Positions 8,767 through 16,881 of a stretch of DNA of 36,188 bases are shown in pieces (positions within the stretch are counted from its first letter, which is position 1; each line of letters begins with the position of its first letter). Both the position numbers and the translations under genes were made by a program. The notes under the pieces are model-generated. The model saw only the letters and a program-made list of their open reading frames with translations. It ran no database searches and had not been told where the DNA came from. The DNA is taken from contig JAFVGN010000051.1 of NCBI GenBank assembly GCA_017474925.1, forward strand, positions 1-36,188, given 5' to 3'. Source of the stretch: Prevotella sp. (GTDB lineage: Bacteria > Bacteroidota > Bacteroidia > Bacteroidales > Bacteroidaceae).

Positions 8767-9117
8767 ATGCTCAGCAGCGACAAGAATGTCGAAACCATTG
8801 CCCAACTGGCAGGAATTGTCAAGCATTACATCGGGCTTCAGGGAGAATATCTGAAGCTCGATGTAATAGACAAGTTGGTATGCCTCATAAAAGCCATCGC
8901 ACTCACCGTACTCTTTTTCCTGATAATCATGGCGGTGGTGTTCTATTTTTCTCTTGCCATTGCCTATTGGCTAGCCGGATACATCGGTTATGTAGCAGCA
9001 TTTTTCATTATCGGAACAATACACCTCTTACTATTCATCTTTGTTATTGCTTTCCGTAAGTCTTGGATAGAACGTCCCTTAGTTCACTTCTTATCAAGTC
9101 TGTTCTTAAGCAAATAG
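8767..9117 (+). CDS. holin-X-like (phage holin superfamily III) membrane protein
   Basis: 116 residues. An N-terminal amphipathic part (MLSSDKNVETIAQLAGIVKHYIGLQ) precedes two strong hydrophobic helices (about 38-64 and 68-100) separated by a short Gly-containing turn. This is the layout of the chromosomal 'putative holin superfamily III / holin-X' family. Despite the name these are usually chromosomal and not phage lysis genes. Co-occurrence with a YtxH-like gene 39 bases upstream and an unknown small gene downstream suggests a membrane stress or envelope role (inference). Confidence 0.75.
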   Translation: MLSSDKNVETIAQLAGIVKHYIGLQGEYLKLDVIDKLVCLIKAIALTVLFFLIIMAVVFYFSLAIAYWLAGYIGYVAAFFIIGTIHLLLFIFVIAFRKSWIERPLVHFLSSLFLSK

Positions 9118-9173
9118 AACAAGAGGAATTATGGAAGAGGTGAGAGATAAGGTATAAATAATTGTCAAATAGT

Positions 9174-9440
9174 ATGCTTCCAATTAGAACTCCAGATCAG
9201 ACATTTCGCACACTCGACGAAATCCGTCGTCGGAAAGAAGAGCTTTGTACTAACATACAAAACGACAACGAGCAGTTCACGAAGTTGTGGGGGACACTAT
9301 TTGTAAAAAAAGGAGAGAACAACAAGTCCGAGTGGATTTCCAGTCTTATAGCCAACAGTATAACGGCTGTTGACACCTTCCTCCTGGCACGTAAACTTAT
9401 CAAAAAATATGGTCATTTCTTTGTCCACAAGAAGAAATAG
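9174..9440 (+). CDS. small conserved-looking protein of unknown function
   Basis: 88 residues from the ATG at 9174; a TTG four codons earlier is possible. The N-terminal half is charged (RTLDEIRRRKEELCTNIQ). The middle contains KLWGTLFVKKGENNKSEW, and the C-terminal half is a moderately hydrophobic helix (SSLIANSITAVDTFLLARKL) ending in a basic tail. I do not recognise a family. Its position as last gene of a YtxH/holin-X trio, and the basic amphipathic end, suggest a peripheral membrane partner of those proteins. It ends 10 bases from the convergent metallo-hydrolase gene. Confidence 0.7.
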   Translation: MLPIRTPDQTFRTLDEIRRRKEELCTNIQNDNEQFTKLWGTLFVKKGENNKSEWISSLIANSITAVDTFLLARKLIKKYGHFFVHKKK

Positions 9441-9450
9441 CCAAACACTT

Positions 9451-10221
9451 TCACACTTCTATCACTTGTCCGTCGTAGGCAAGCTGAATATCGGGCGGCA
9501 GCTGGATATTCACTTCTTCGTGGCGGCCAATGTCATGACTGGAGTGAATAAGCCATGTCTTTGGAGAACCAACTAATCTTGAGAAAGCGACAGCCTCCTG
9601 AACGGTCTGATGAGAGTGATGAGGAGTATGCCTCAGGGCATTGACCACCAGAACATCGCATAGGCGAACATAACTGAGTTCAGCGTCGGGAATAGTTTTC
9701 ATATCGGTAATATAGACAATGGTGGCATGCCCCTGCATCAGACGATAGCCGAAGATGGGCAAGTTGTGGTGCATCACCACGAAAGGCTGGATATCAACAT
9801 CACCAATACGAAAACACTCATGCGGATGTATTTCGTGGAGTTGGATAGCAGGTACCCCAGGATAGCGGTGCTCCGCAAAGCAATATGGAAGCATCTGAAG
9901 CATTCCCTGACAAGCTAACGGATCCGCATACACATTGATTTCACCAAACTGGCAATAGGGACGTATGTCGTCCATTCCACCCATGTGGTCATAATGCGCA
10001 TGCGTGATGAGTATACCATCGATACGACGGAAAGGCTGAGACATGATTTGCTGACGAAAATCCGGACCACAGTCAATAAGCAGGCGCGTAGTGTTTGTCT
10101 CGACAAGGGCAGAACATCGCAGACGCTTATCGTGAGCATCGGGACTTGTACAGGTATAACATTGACAGCCTATGGTTGGCACACCACAAGAAGTTCCTGT
10201 TCCAAGAAAAGTCAGCTTCAT
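9451..10221 (-). CDS. PhnP-like MBL-fold metallo-hydrolase
   Basis: 256 residues with a metallo-beta-lactamase fold. The motif HAHYDH at 74-79 supplies the usual metal ligands; further His/Asp residues are in VVMHHN, YITDMK and IHSSHD. The N-terminus LGTGTSCGVPTIGCQCYTC carries the extra Cys cluster seen in PhnP-type phosphodiesterases, which bind a structural zinc. PhnP hydrolyses cyclic phosphodiesters, but homologues outside phn operons have other or unknown substrates and no phn gene is nearby. It follows murB by 23 bases and is probably co-transcribed with it. Confidence 0.87.
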   Translation of the reverse strand: MKLTFLGTGTSCGVPTIGCQCYTCTSPDAHDKRLRCSALVETNTTRLLIDCGPDFRQQIMSQPFRRIDGILITHAHYDHMGGMDDIRPYCQFGEINVYADPLACQGMLQMLPYCFAEHRYPGVPAIQLHEIHPHECFRIGDVDIQPFVVMHHNLPIFGYRLMQGHATIVYITDMKTIPDAELSYVRLCDVLVVNALRHTPHHSHQTVQEAVAFSRLVGSPKTWLIHSSHDIGRHEEVNIQLPPDIQLAYDGQVIEV

Positions 10222-10244
10222 GTTATTGCTCTTGCTATATTAAG

Positions 10245-11246
10245 TTAAACGATATTTACTTCTGGAGATATGTTAATACCGAAACGATCGTAGACATCAT
10301 GCTGGATAGCCTGACAAAGGCGGAGAATATCAGCACCTGTTGCCCCCCCGCGATTTACAAGAACCAGCGCTTGGCGATGGTGTACACCTGCCCGTCCGAG
10401 GGAACGGCCTTTCCATCCACACTGTTCTATCATCCATCCTGCAGGTATTTTCTCATGAGCATCATCTACCAAATAATGAGGTATATCAGGATATTGGGCA
10501 GCCAACACTTCAAACTGCTGACGACTGACAACAGGATTCATGAAGAAACTGCCAGCGTTGCCCAACTCACGAGGGTCAGGCAATTTTTCACGACGGATGC
10601 TGATAATGGTCTGGCGCAATTGTTCTGCAGACGGTGTCGTGATACCTTGGTGTTCCAGCTCGCTACGGATGTTGCCATAGTCAAGACGTGGATTGAACGT
10701 CGATGACAATTCATAGACAACCTTCGTCATGAGGAAACGATCTTTCCATTCTTTTTTAAAACGACTCTGACGGTAGCTGTATTGGCAGTCGTCACGACGT
10801 AGGATGCACAAACGGCCGGTAGCAATCTCTATGGCATGAACCTCAACAATCAGGTCTTTCACTTCAACGCCATACGCTCCGATGTTTTGTACTGCGCTTG
10901 CACCCACATCACCTGGAATAAGTGACAAATTCTCAGCACCATATAGTCCATGGTGCAGGCTCACCTCGACCATATCGTCCCAAGCCTCACCACTACCACA
11001 TGACATGCGAGTGCCATTGATTTCCCATCCCTTCAGCGCAGAGTGAACAACGATGCCTGGGAAATCGCGTGTCAGCAGCAGATTGCTACCTTCACCTATT
11101 ATAATATAAGGTATGGACGAGTGACGCAGGACGTCTGCCACTTGCTGAGCTTCAGCTGTCGTTTCGTACTCTAAAAAACGACTGCATTTTACATCAATAC
11201 CAAATGTGTTGTGTGCCAGAAGACTATAATCACGCAGGTCCTTCAT
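10245..11246 (-). CDS. murB: UDP-N-acetylenolpyruvoylglucosamine reductase
   Basis: FAD enzyme that reduces the enolpyruvyl group to make UDP-MurNAc, the second committed step of peptidoglycan synthesis. The 333-residue length and the extended C-terminal part fit the E. coli-like type I enzyme. The FAD-binding site is visible at GEGSN (51-55) and NIGAYGVEV (121-129). Catalytic residues are in place: Arg159 in YSYRQSRFK, Ser233 in LGNAGSFFMNP and Glu329 in ISPEVNIV. It lies 15 bases behind the lipoprotein gene and ahead of the MBL gene, so it is the middle gene of three. Confidence 0.97.
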   Translation of the reverse strand: MKDLRDYSLLAHNTFGIDVKCSRFLEYETTAEAQQVADVLRHSSIPYIIIGEGSNLLLTRDFPGIVVHSALKGWEINGTRMSCGSGEAWDDMVEVSLHHGLYGAENLSLIPGDVGASAVQNIGAYGVEVKDLIVEVHAIEIATGRLCILRRDDCQYSYRQSRFKKEWKDRFLMTKVVYELSSTFNPRLDYGNIRSELEHQGITTPSAEQLRQTIISIRREKLPDPRELGNAGSFFMNPVVSRQQFEVLAAQYPDIPHYLVDDAHEKIPAGWMIEQCGWKGRSLGRAGVHHRQALVLVNRGGATGADILRLCQAIQHDVYDRFGINISPEVNIV

Positions 11247-11261
11247 TCCAGTTCAACAGAG

Positions 11262-12101
11262 TTATGTTGTAAGTTTTGTGAGTTTCCATTGGTCGTCCTT
11301 GCGACGGAAAACCATTTCAAGCTCCATGCCATTGGCAATACCTCGCAGCACAAAAACCTTACGATTTCCTTCTTGATGCGGCTTTCCATATATGATGTTG
11401 AAAAGCATCTTTTTGGGTAGTTCCGGAGCAAAAGCCTCCCAGGTATCTGGAGATATCTCACCTTCCATGCGTGCGAAGTCGTCATCAGGATCCGGTCCCT
11501 CAAAATGAATGGTCTCGCTCAGACTTTCCATTTGGAATTCAGTATCAGTAGAAAAGCGAGCATAGAACTCAAGGAAGGAGGCATTGCTGGATTTCACGAT
11601 AGGTATGGTTTCGATGGATGTTAGCATCCAGACACCACGCAAACGGTCAAAAATATGCTGTATAATGGCTCCAGTATTGAAGTATATCATCTCGACCACA
11701 GCATGGTTGACGCTGGTGTCCTGAACTATCTCCATTTGTTTTTCATTATCGAAGAGTAGTGTGTAATACTGTTGACGCATGAAATAGCGCTCTATCTTCC
11801 ACTGGCCTTTTTCAATGATTTCAACTTTGTCGCCATTGATTTTCTTCAACGGGAACAAAATGCGCTCGCGCTGTAGCTTTTTGTTGGCAGCAAAATTGAA
11901 GATGAAATCGTCAAACAAATCATCGAGAGCCTTAGGGACAGGCAGGTTTGACAATGGATCCTCGACAGAATCGACAACAGTTGTCTCAGGGGTAGCCACA
12001 ATAGTATCTGCGGGGGGAGTGTTGACCACGCTGCCTGCCTTCCGACCACCACAGGCCACGAAAAGCAATACACACAAAATTGCTACCAAATACCGTTTCA
12101 T
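11262..12101 (-). CDS. lipoprotein of unknown function (possible DUF4348 family)
   Basis: 279 residues from the ATG at 12101. Residues 1-16 form a lipoprotein signal with lipobox FVAC, followed by a Pro/Thr-rich spacer (TPPADTIVATPETTVVDS). The body starts with a segment DDLFDDFIFNFAANKKLQ and ends in beta-rich sequence (KVFVLRGIANGMELEMVFRR). The architecture resembles the Bacteroides/Prevotella DUF4348 lipoproteins, a family without known function; I offer that name with moderate doubt. The frame is open 18 codons further upstream, but that extension would overlap the promoter. First gene of a unit with murB. Confidence 0.8.
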   Translation of the reverse strand: MKRYLVAILCVLLFVACGGRKAGSVVNTPPADTIVATPETTVVDSVEDPLSNLPVPKALDDLFDDFIFNFAANKKLQRERILFPLKKINGDKVEIIEKGQWKIERYFMRQQYYTLLFDNEKQMEIVQDTSVNHAVVEMIYFNTGAIIQHIFDRLRGVWMLTSIETIPIVKSSNASFLEFYARFSTDTEFQMESLSETIHFEGPDPDDDFARMEGEISPDTWEAFAPELPKKMLFNIIYGKPHQEGNRKVFVLRGIANGMELEMVFRRKDDQWKLTKLTT

Positions 12102-12124
12102 TTGACAATTTTCCCAATTCACGG

Positions 12125-12155
12125 CAAAGGTAGCAATTATTTCCGAATCGTGCAA
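12125..12155 (-). promoter_or_regulatory. promoter of the lipoprotein-murB-MBL operon
   Basis: On the minus strand TTG (12153-12155), 20 bases, then TACCTTTG (12125-12132), 23 bases before the chosen ATG. It supports the start at 12101. Confidence 0.75.
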
Positions 12156-12173
12156 ATTTTCTTGACTAATTCT

Positions 12174-13721
12174 TCAGAAACTATATGTGAGTGTGCAAAG
12201 CAACTGATGACGATTATCCTTGACGCGCATTGGCACACACTGGTTGGTCAGATCCATCAGCTTGCCCGTATCGTCGCTGATGTACTGTGCAGACAAATTA
12301 TTCATGAATGGATAGAAGTCACCTTCACGCATGGAGTACTGGTATGCCAGATCAATACGGAACTGGTCGAAAGTGAGACCGACACCTGCCATAAGCCTGT
12401 TGGTATCCTTCCAGTTGGTATAATCAGTGGTGGAAGCCATGTATGTCCCCGGTGAGTCAAGGGTCTGGTCGCGAACACCAGTCTCCTTATACATAGGTGA
12501 TACGTAATTATAACCAACCCTGACTGAGACATTACGGTCAATCTTGTACTCAGCACCCAGCTTCAAGGTCGACACACCACGCAGCGTGTTTTCCGTATGG
12601 CGTTTCATAATAGGATCGCTGTTGCTGTTTTCATAATAATAGCCATCCCAATCATAACCTGAACCGGTAATGAAGCGCATGTCGTTGGTCGAATAGTCTG
12701 CATATTCATAGCTGACACCCAAGGCCAAACAGTTTTCGATGGTGTGTCCTAAGCTAATACCGAACTTCCATGGTGTGTAGAAACGGAAATCAGCATCAGA
12801 GCGCACTTCCTTCTGAACTTCACGGGAATTGGAAATGGAGGACACATTCCGGGTAGTGAGCTTATAGAAAGTAGGAGAAGAGACACTTACACCTAAGCGG
12901 AAAGGAGACTCCTCGACAGGACGCACAATGATTCCAGCCTTGACATCGAATCCCAAGCCCGTAATACGATGATCATCACGCATCAGGACACGTTCACCGA
13001 TTAAGAGCTGTTCGCCATATTCTGTATAACTGCTATAATGGACATCCTTCAGACCCATAGTCAGTCCCAGATAGACACGGTTATTGAGATTGCCGGATAT
13101 GTTGAAGTCATATTCACCAATGTAGCCCGTCTGCGCACGGTCGAAGTGATAGTTCTGTGCATCGTAAGTGGTGAGTGTCCTACCCTCGTCCTCAGAAATC
13201 ATCTTATAGTACAGGTTGTCGACCTGACTTTCACCATAACGGGTATCAAGGTCACCACGAATACCTTTTATGGTAGTCTGACGATTCTGGGAAGAACCAT
13301 CAATAGCCTGTCCGGCTACAGAAAGCACATGATTGAAGTTACGGTTCTTGTGGAAATTAAAACCAAAGTTCAGATAGCTATGCATGCCAGAGCGCGTGGA
13401 AAAGACCACACCGATTTGATCGAACGAGGCTTTGGTCTTGGAACCATCCTGAAAGGTCTTACCATCACTCTGAGTCACCAATCCAAATGAGCCCGACACC
13501 TGACTATGGCGGAAAAGTCCCATGCCTGCAGGATTGGTTCCGATGGTGGAAATGTCTGCTCCCAATGATTCCATAGCACCACCCATACCCACATAACGAG
13601 CAGTTCCGTTCAAGTCTTCTGTTGCCAACTGAGCCCCGATATAGGTATCAAGAACAATACCCTGGGCCATAATTTGCACGGCTGCCATGACCATAGCAGC
13701 AAACAAAAATATCTTCTTCAT
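12174..13721 (-). CDS. FadL/OmpP1-like outer-membrane beta-barrel protein
   Basis: 515 residues with a signal peptide (MKKIFLFAAMVMAAVQIMA, cleavage before QG). The N-terminal part, with NGTARYVGMGGAMESLGAD and INPAG-like IGTNPAGMGLF, is typical of the Bacteroidetes branch of the OmpP1/FadL family. The rest is alternating hydrophobic/polar strands (YLNFGFNFHKNR, VRVGYNYVSPMY) and a final aromatic residue (LLCTLTYSF), as in outer-membrane barrels. FadL proteins move hydrophobic compounds; the cargo here is unknown. A second ATG two codons upstream (13727) is also possible. No promoter is seen in the 66 bases behind the upstream Tyr/Trp-rich gene, so the two may share a transcript. Confidence 0.85.
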   Translation of the reverse strand: MKKIFLFAAMVMAAVQIMAQGIVLDTYIGAQLATEDLNGTARYVGMGGAMESLGADISTIGTNPAGMGLFRHSQVSGSFGLVTQSDGKTFQDGSKTKASFDQIGVVFSTRSGMHSYLNFGFNFHKNRNFNHVLSVAGQAIDGSSQNRQTTIKGIRGDLDTRYGESQVDNLYYKMISEDEGRTLTTYDAQNYHFDRAQTGYIGEYDFNISGNLNNRVYLGLTMGLKDVHYSSYTEYGEQLLIGERVLMRDDHRITGLGFDVKAGIIVRPVEESPFRLGVSVSSPTFYKLTTRNVSSISNSREVQKEVRSDADFRFYTPWKFGISLGHTIENCLALGVSYEYADYSTNDMRFITGSGYDWDGYYYENSNSDPIMKRHTENTLRGVSTLKLGAEYKIDRNVSVRVGYNYVSPMYKETGVRDQTLDSPGTYMASTTDYTNWKDTNRLMAGVGLTFDQFRIDLAYQYSMREGDFYPFMNNLSAQYISDDTGKLMDLTNQCVPMRVKDNRHQLLCTLTYSF

Positions 13722-13787
13722 AAGCATTTATTCTATATTAAGTTACGCAAGTCTTACATAATCAACACATTCATACTCAACACATTT

Positions 13788-14591
13788 CTACCTTCTACCA
13801 CCGAAGTTACGTCCGCCTGAAGCTGAGCGTCCGCCACCACTGAAACCGCCACCGCCATGACTGCCGCTGAAACTGCCACTGCTGCGACTGCCTCCCCATG
13901 CAGATCCGGTGTTGCGACTGGTTCCATAAGAACGGGTACTGTTGCCCAACGGGCGATAATTTGTAGAACGGCTGTTTCCAAAGAAAGAACGGCCAGACTC
14001 GTAGGTTGTTCTACGAATGGGGCGCGAAGCATAGTAGCGGCCTCCCCTACCCCCGCCATAATACCAGTACGGGGCACGGTATCCATACCGTCCATAATAC
14101 CATGGCGAGTACCATGAATAATAGCTACCATAGTACCAAGGGCTCCCCCAATACCAAGGGTCATAGTCGTACCACCAATACCAGTTACTATAGTACCAAG
14201 GGGACGACCAGCGTCCGTCACGATATCCATCCCAGTAGGCCTCGCTGGGAGTGTAATCATCAAAACGTGTCATACGACGCGTGTACTTATAATCCTCGGC
14301 TGTATCCTTACTGATAGAATCCGGATAGACACCACGGACTGCAGAGAAATCAATGATGTCATTACCAGCAGAGTCTATCGGCGTCACACTAGACCACACC
14401 TGACGGTTATAGTCATCAACATTACGTGAGCTGCCAGAATAGTAAGTATTGGTAGGCATGCCATACGACTTTGCCTCCTTAGCCTTGTTCTCTTTCGTAG
14501 GAACGAAGTACATGTCGTCGTCCTGTGCCACCATGTTTAGGGGCAGGGCTCCCAGAAGGAGCATGAACATCATCAGCTTTTTCATCTTCAT
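13788..14591 (-). CDS. secreted Tyr/Trp-rich, then Gly/Ser/Arg-rich protein
   Basis: 267 residues with a signal peptide (MKKLMMFMLLLGALPLNMVA, then QDDD). A normal-looking first part (to about 130) contains VWSSVTPIDSAGNDIIDFS. The next 60 residues are dominated by Tyr and Trp (WYYSNWYWWYDYDPWYWG, WYSPWYYGRYGYRAPYWYY). The C-terminal third is Gly/Ser/Arg-rich (RSSGSFSGSHGGGGFSGGGR). Such composition suggests surface adhesion or a matrix or condensate-forming protein; no catalytic motif is seen. Proteins of this kind are annotated as hypothetical in Prevotella and Bacteroides. It precedes the FadL-like gene by 66 bases. The start could also be two codons later at 14585. Confidence 0.78.
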   Translation of the reverse strand: MKMKKLMMFMLLLGALPLNMVAQDDDMYFVPTKENKAKEAKSYGMPTNTYYSGSSRNVDDYNRQVWSSVTPIDSAGNDIIDFSAVRGVYPDSISKDTAEDYKYTRRMTRFDDYTPSEAYWDGYRDGRWSSPWYYSNWYWWYDYDPWYWGSPWYYGSYYSWYSPWYYGRYGYRAPYWYYGGGRGGRYYASRPIRRTTYESGRSFFGNSRSTNYRPLGNSTRSYGTSRNTGSAWGGSRSSGSFSGSHGGGGFSGGGRSASGGRNFGGRR

Positions 14592-14618
14592 TTCTCCTAT
14601 ATTTAATGTTTCACGTTG

Positions 14619-14649
14619 CAAAATTACCATAAAAATCTGTGCAAAATTA
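14619..14649 (-). promoter_or_regulatory. -7 elements upstream of the Tyr/Trp-rich gene
   Basis: Two copies of TAATTTTG on the minus strand (14619-14626 and 14642-14649) match TAnnTTTG. The first is 27 bases from the start codon; the second has a TTG (14668-14670) 18 bases upstream. Which one is used cannot be decided. Confidence 0.4.
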
Positions 14650-14650
14650 A

Positions 14651-14681
14651 GGAAAAACCCTAAGAAACAATAGGTTTTTCC
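14651..14681. promoter_or_regulatory. 9-bp inverted repeat in the divergent prmA promoter region
   Basis: GGAAAAACC (14651-14659) and GGTTTTTCC (14673-14681) are exact reverse complements with a 13-base loop. They are followed on the plus strand by CTATTTTTTG. It lies where the -33 region of the prmA promoter should be. It could be an operator or a hairpin barrier between the two divergent units. Confidence 0.5.
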
Positions 14682-14691
14682 CTATTTTTTG

Positions 14692-14699
14692 TAATTTTG
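14692..14699 (+). promoter_or_regulatory. -7 element of prmA
   Basis: TAATTTTG matches TAnnTTTG, 21 bases before the prmA ATG. No TTG stands at -33; the inverted repeat occupies that place. Confidence 0.5.
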
Positions 14700-14720
14700 C
14701 ATCCATCAATTAACATTCAT

Positions 14721-15653
14721 ATGAAATATTACGAAGTAGAATTCACGCTGATACCCTGTTCACAGGATGCTCAGGATATTCTCCCTGCAATAGTCGGAGA
14801 AGCAGGTTTTGAAACGTTCGAGGAGACGGAAAATGGTTTGAAGGGCTATGTCCAACAATCAATGTTCGATGCTGGTGTCATGGACACCCTGATTGAACAA
14901 TTTCCACTCATGAACACCCGTGTCAGCTATGAAATACGCGAAGCTGAGGATCGCGACTGGAATGAGCAATGGGAAAAGGAAGGATTCGAGCCCATTTTGG
15001 TAAGAAGTACCCAGCACATTGCCGGTAGCGAGCGAACACTTGTCATACATGACGGACGTCATTTTTCTGGTTTTTCCCTTTCTGACTACGACCTGTCCAT
15101 AGAAATAGATGCCCACATGGCTTTTGGAACGGGAACGCATGAAACCACGCGCATGATCTGCTCAGCGCTACTTGACGAACAATCTGTCAATGGCCAATGG
15201 CCGAAAGCCAATGTCCTGGATTGTGGTTGCGGGACGGGAATCCTTGGTATTTGTGCATTGAAGTTAGGTGCCAAAAGCTGTACAGCCTACGACATTGACG
15301 AATGGAGCGTAGAAAACACCCGCCACAACAGCATCATCAATCAGGTGGAAGAACGCATGATTATCCTTCATGGTGATGCCACACTTTTGCAACCCGATAA
15401 TCGGATTGACGGAAACACAACCGATTCCATCGTTAGCCGTTATGATTTCGTCATGGCCAATATCAATCGTAACATCCTACTACAGGACATGGAACACTTT
15501 GTAAGCGTCATGGTTCCCGGTGCAACCCTCATTTTGAGCGGTTTCTATCAAGATGACTGTCAAATTCTGATAAGCAAAGCGCAATCCTTGGGTCTCACCT
15601 TGCACGACACGCGCCATGACGGCGACTGGGCTTGTCTTTCGTTCAAACTATAG
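14721..15653 (+). CDS. prmA: ribosomal protein L11 methyltransferase
   Basis: Class I S-adenosylmethionine-dependent methyltransferase that modifies ribosomal protein L11. 310 residues from the ATG at 14721. An N-terminal substrate-recognition domain (about 1-90, MKYYEVEFTLIPC) leads to the catalytic domain with the family motif MAFGTGTHETTR (133-144). The SAM-binding loop is VLDCGCGTGILGICALKLGA (165-184, Asp167), with an acidic residue after it in YDIDEWSVEN. The VMANINRNIL segment matches motif IV. The DUF5103 gene starts 13 bases after its stop, so the two are probably one transcript. Confidence 0.93.
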   Translation: MKYYEVEFTLIPCSQDAQDILPAIVGEAGFETFEETENGLKGYVQQSMFDAGVMDTLIEQFPLMNTRVSYEIREAEDRDWNEQWEKEGFEPILVRSTQHIAGSERTLVIHDGRHFSGFSLSDYDLSIEIDAHMAFGTGTHETTRMICSALLDEQSVNGQWPKANVLDCGCGTGILGICALKLGAKSCTAYDIDEWSVENTRHNSIINQVEERMIILHGDATLLQPDNRIDGNTTDSIVSRYDFVMANINRNILLQDMEHFVSVMVPGATLILSGFYQDDCQILISKAQSLGLTLHDTRHDGDWACLSFKL

Positions 15654-15666
15654 TTTCAACGGCAAC

Positions 15667-16881
15667 ATGAAATTACGTCTATTAGGCTTACTGCTACTCT
15701 CCGCGGGTTACATCTATGCCGGCAATCGCATTTTTGTGCCAAACATCAAGTCGCTGACAAGTATTGTAAACGGTGACTGGATGAACCGCCCCGTCATGGA
15801 GCTCAACTCCAGCGACCAGCTGCGTATCAGCTTTGACGAGCTATCGCATACCTACCATCGTTTTATTTATCGCCTGGAACATTGCGAATGGGACTGGTCC
15901 GTGAGTGACGGACTATTTGAAAGCGACTGGCTTGAGGGGTTTAACGGCAACCCTATTGAAAATTATCGCAACTCCATCAACACCACCGTGCTTTACACCC
16001 ACTACCAACTGACCATTCCCAACAACAACTGCAGACTGAAAATCAGCGGCAATTACCGGCTTACGGTTTATGACGAAGACAATAGCGACGAGAAAATACT
16101 GGAAGTAGAGTTCTATGTGGTGGAACCATTGGTGAGCGTCGGGTTGGAAGTAAACACCAATACTGACATCGACCACAACATCAGCCACCAGCAACTATCT
16201 ATGAAAGTCGGCTATAACAACCTGCGCGTCACCAATATGGACGAACAGCTGCATACTGTGGTGATGCAGAATTGGCGCGAAGACAATGCCCGACATGACA
16301 TACGTCCAAACTACATCAACAACCAAGGGCTGACGTGGGAACACCAACGCGATTTCATCTTTGATGCCGGTAATGAGTTCCATAAATATGAGATATTAGA
16401 CGTCAGCCATCCTACCATGGGCATTGAGCGTATTTCATGGGACGGGGAGCGCTATCAGGTATGGCCCTTTACGGACCAAGTACGGCGTAATTACCTAACA
16501 GATGTTGATGCTGACGGAGCCTTCGTCATACGTAACAGCGATATGCGAGAAATCAACTACACTTGTGACTACGTGATGGTGAACTATACCCTACAAGCAC
16601 CTTATCAGGGCGAACTCTACATTAGCGGACATTGGACGACAGACGCAGACAAAGAGAACTACAAGCTGCGCTACGATGGAGCTAAAGGTATATACTACAC
16701 CCAGCTACTACAAAAACAAGGGTACTACTCCTATCAATATCTTACTGAAGACGGAAAGAATCCCCCTTCCGAGGGCAATTTCTACCAAACAGAAAACCGT
16801 TACCAAGCTTTGATATATTATCAGGGCATAGGTGAACGTACATGGCGGCTAATAGGCTATCGGGGTATTGAATTCCTATAA
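15667..16881 (+). CDS. DUF5103 protein (type IX secretion plug-like)
   Basis: 404 residues with a signal peptide (MKLRLLGLLLLSAGYIYA, cleavage before GNRIF). The middle contains FIYRLEHCEWDWSVSDG and SDWLEGFNGNPIENYRNS, and the C-terminal half includes HWTTDADKENYKLRYDG and GYYSYQYL. These features match the DUF5103 family of Bacteroidetes. One member in Flavobacterium is the Plug that closes the SprA translocon of the type IX secretion system. Whether this organism has the rest of that system cannot be told from the window. The last 25 bases overlap the 3' end of the convergent AraC gene. Confidence 0.82.
   Translation: MKLRLLGLLLLSAGYIYAGNRIFVPNIKSLTSIVNGDWMNRPVMELNSSDQLRISFDELSHTYHRFIYRLEHCEWDWSVSDGLFESDWLEGFNGNPIENYRNSINTTVLYTHYQLTIPNNNCRLKISGNYRLTVYDEDNSDEKILEVEFYVVEPLVSVGLEVNTNTDIDHNISHQQLSMKVGYNNLRVTNMDEQLHTVVMQNWREDNARHDIRPNYINNQGLTWEHQRDFIFDAGNEFHKYEILDVSHPTMGIERISWDGERYQVWPFTDQVRRNYLTDVDADGAFVIRNSDMREINYTCDYVMVNYTLQAPYQGELYISGHWTTDADKENYKLRYDGAKGIYYTQLLQKQGYYSYQYLTEDGKNPPSEGNFYQTENRYQALIYYQGIGERTWRLIGYRGIEFL

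Noticed and set aside
8767-9117. Prophage lysis gene (holin)
   Set aside because: The holin-X family is mainly chromosomal, no endolysin is adjacent, and the neighbours are YtxH-like and housekeeping genes.
13754-14263. A 169-codon open frame overlapping the Tyr/Trp-rich gene on the same strand
   Set aside because: Its translation is Thr/Met/Gly-rich with no signal peptide or domain; the other frame has a signal peptide and a promoter-like element at a sensible distance.
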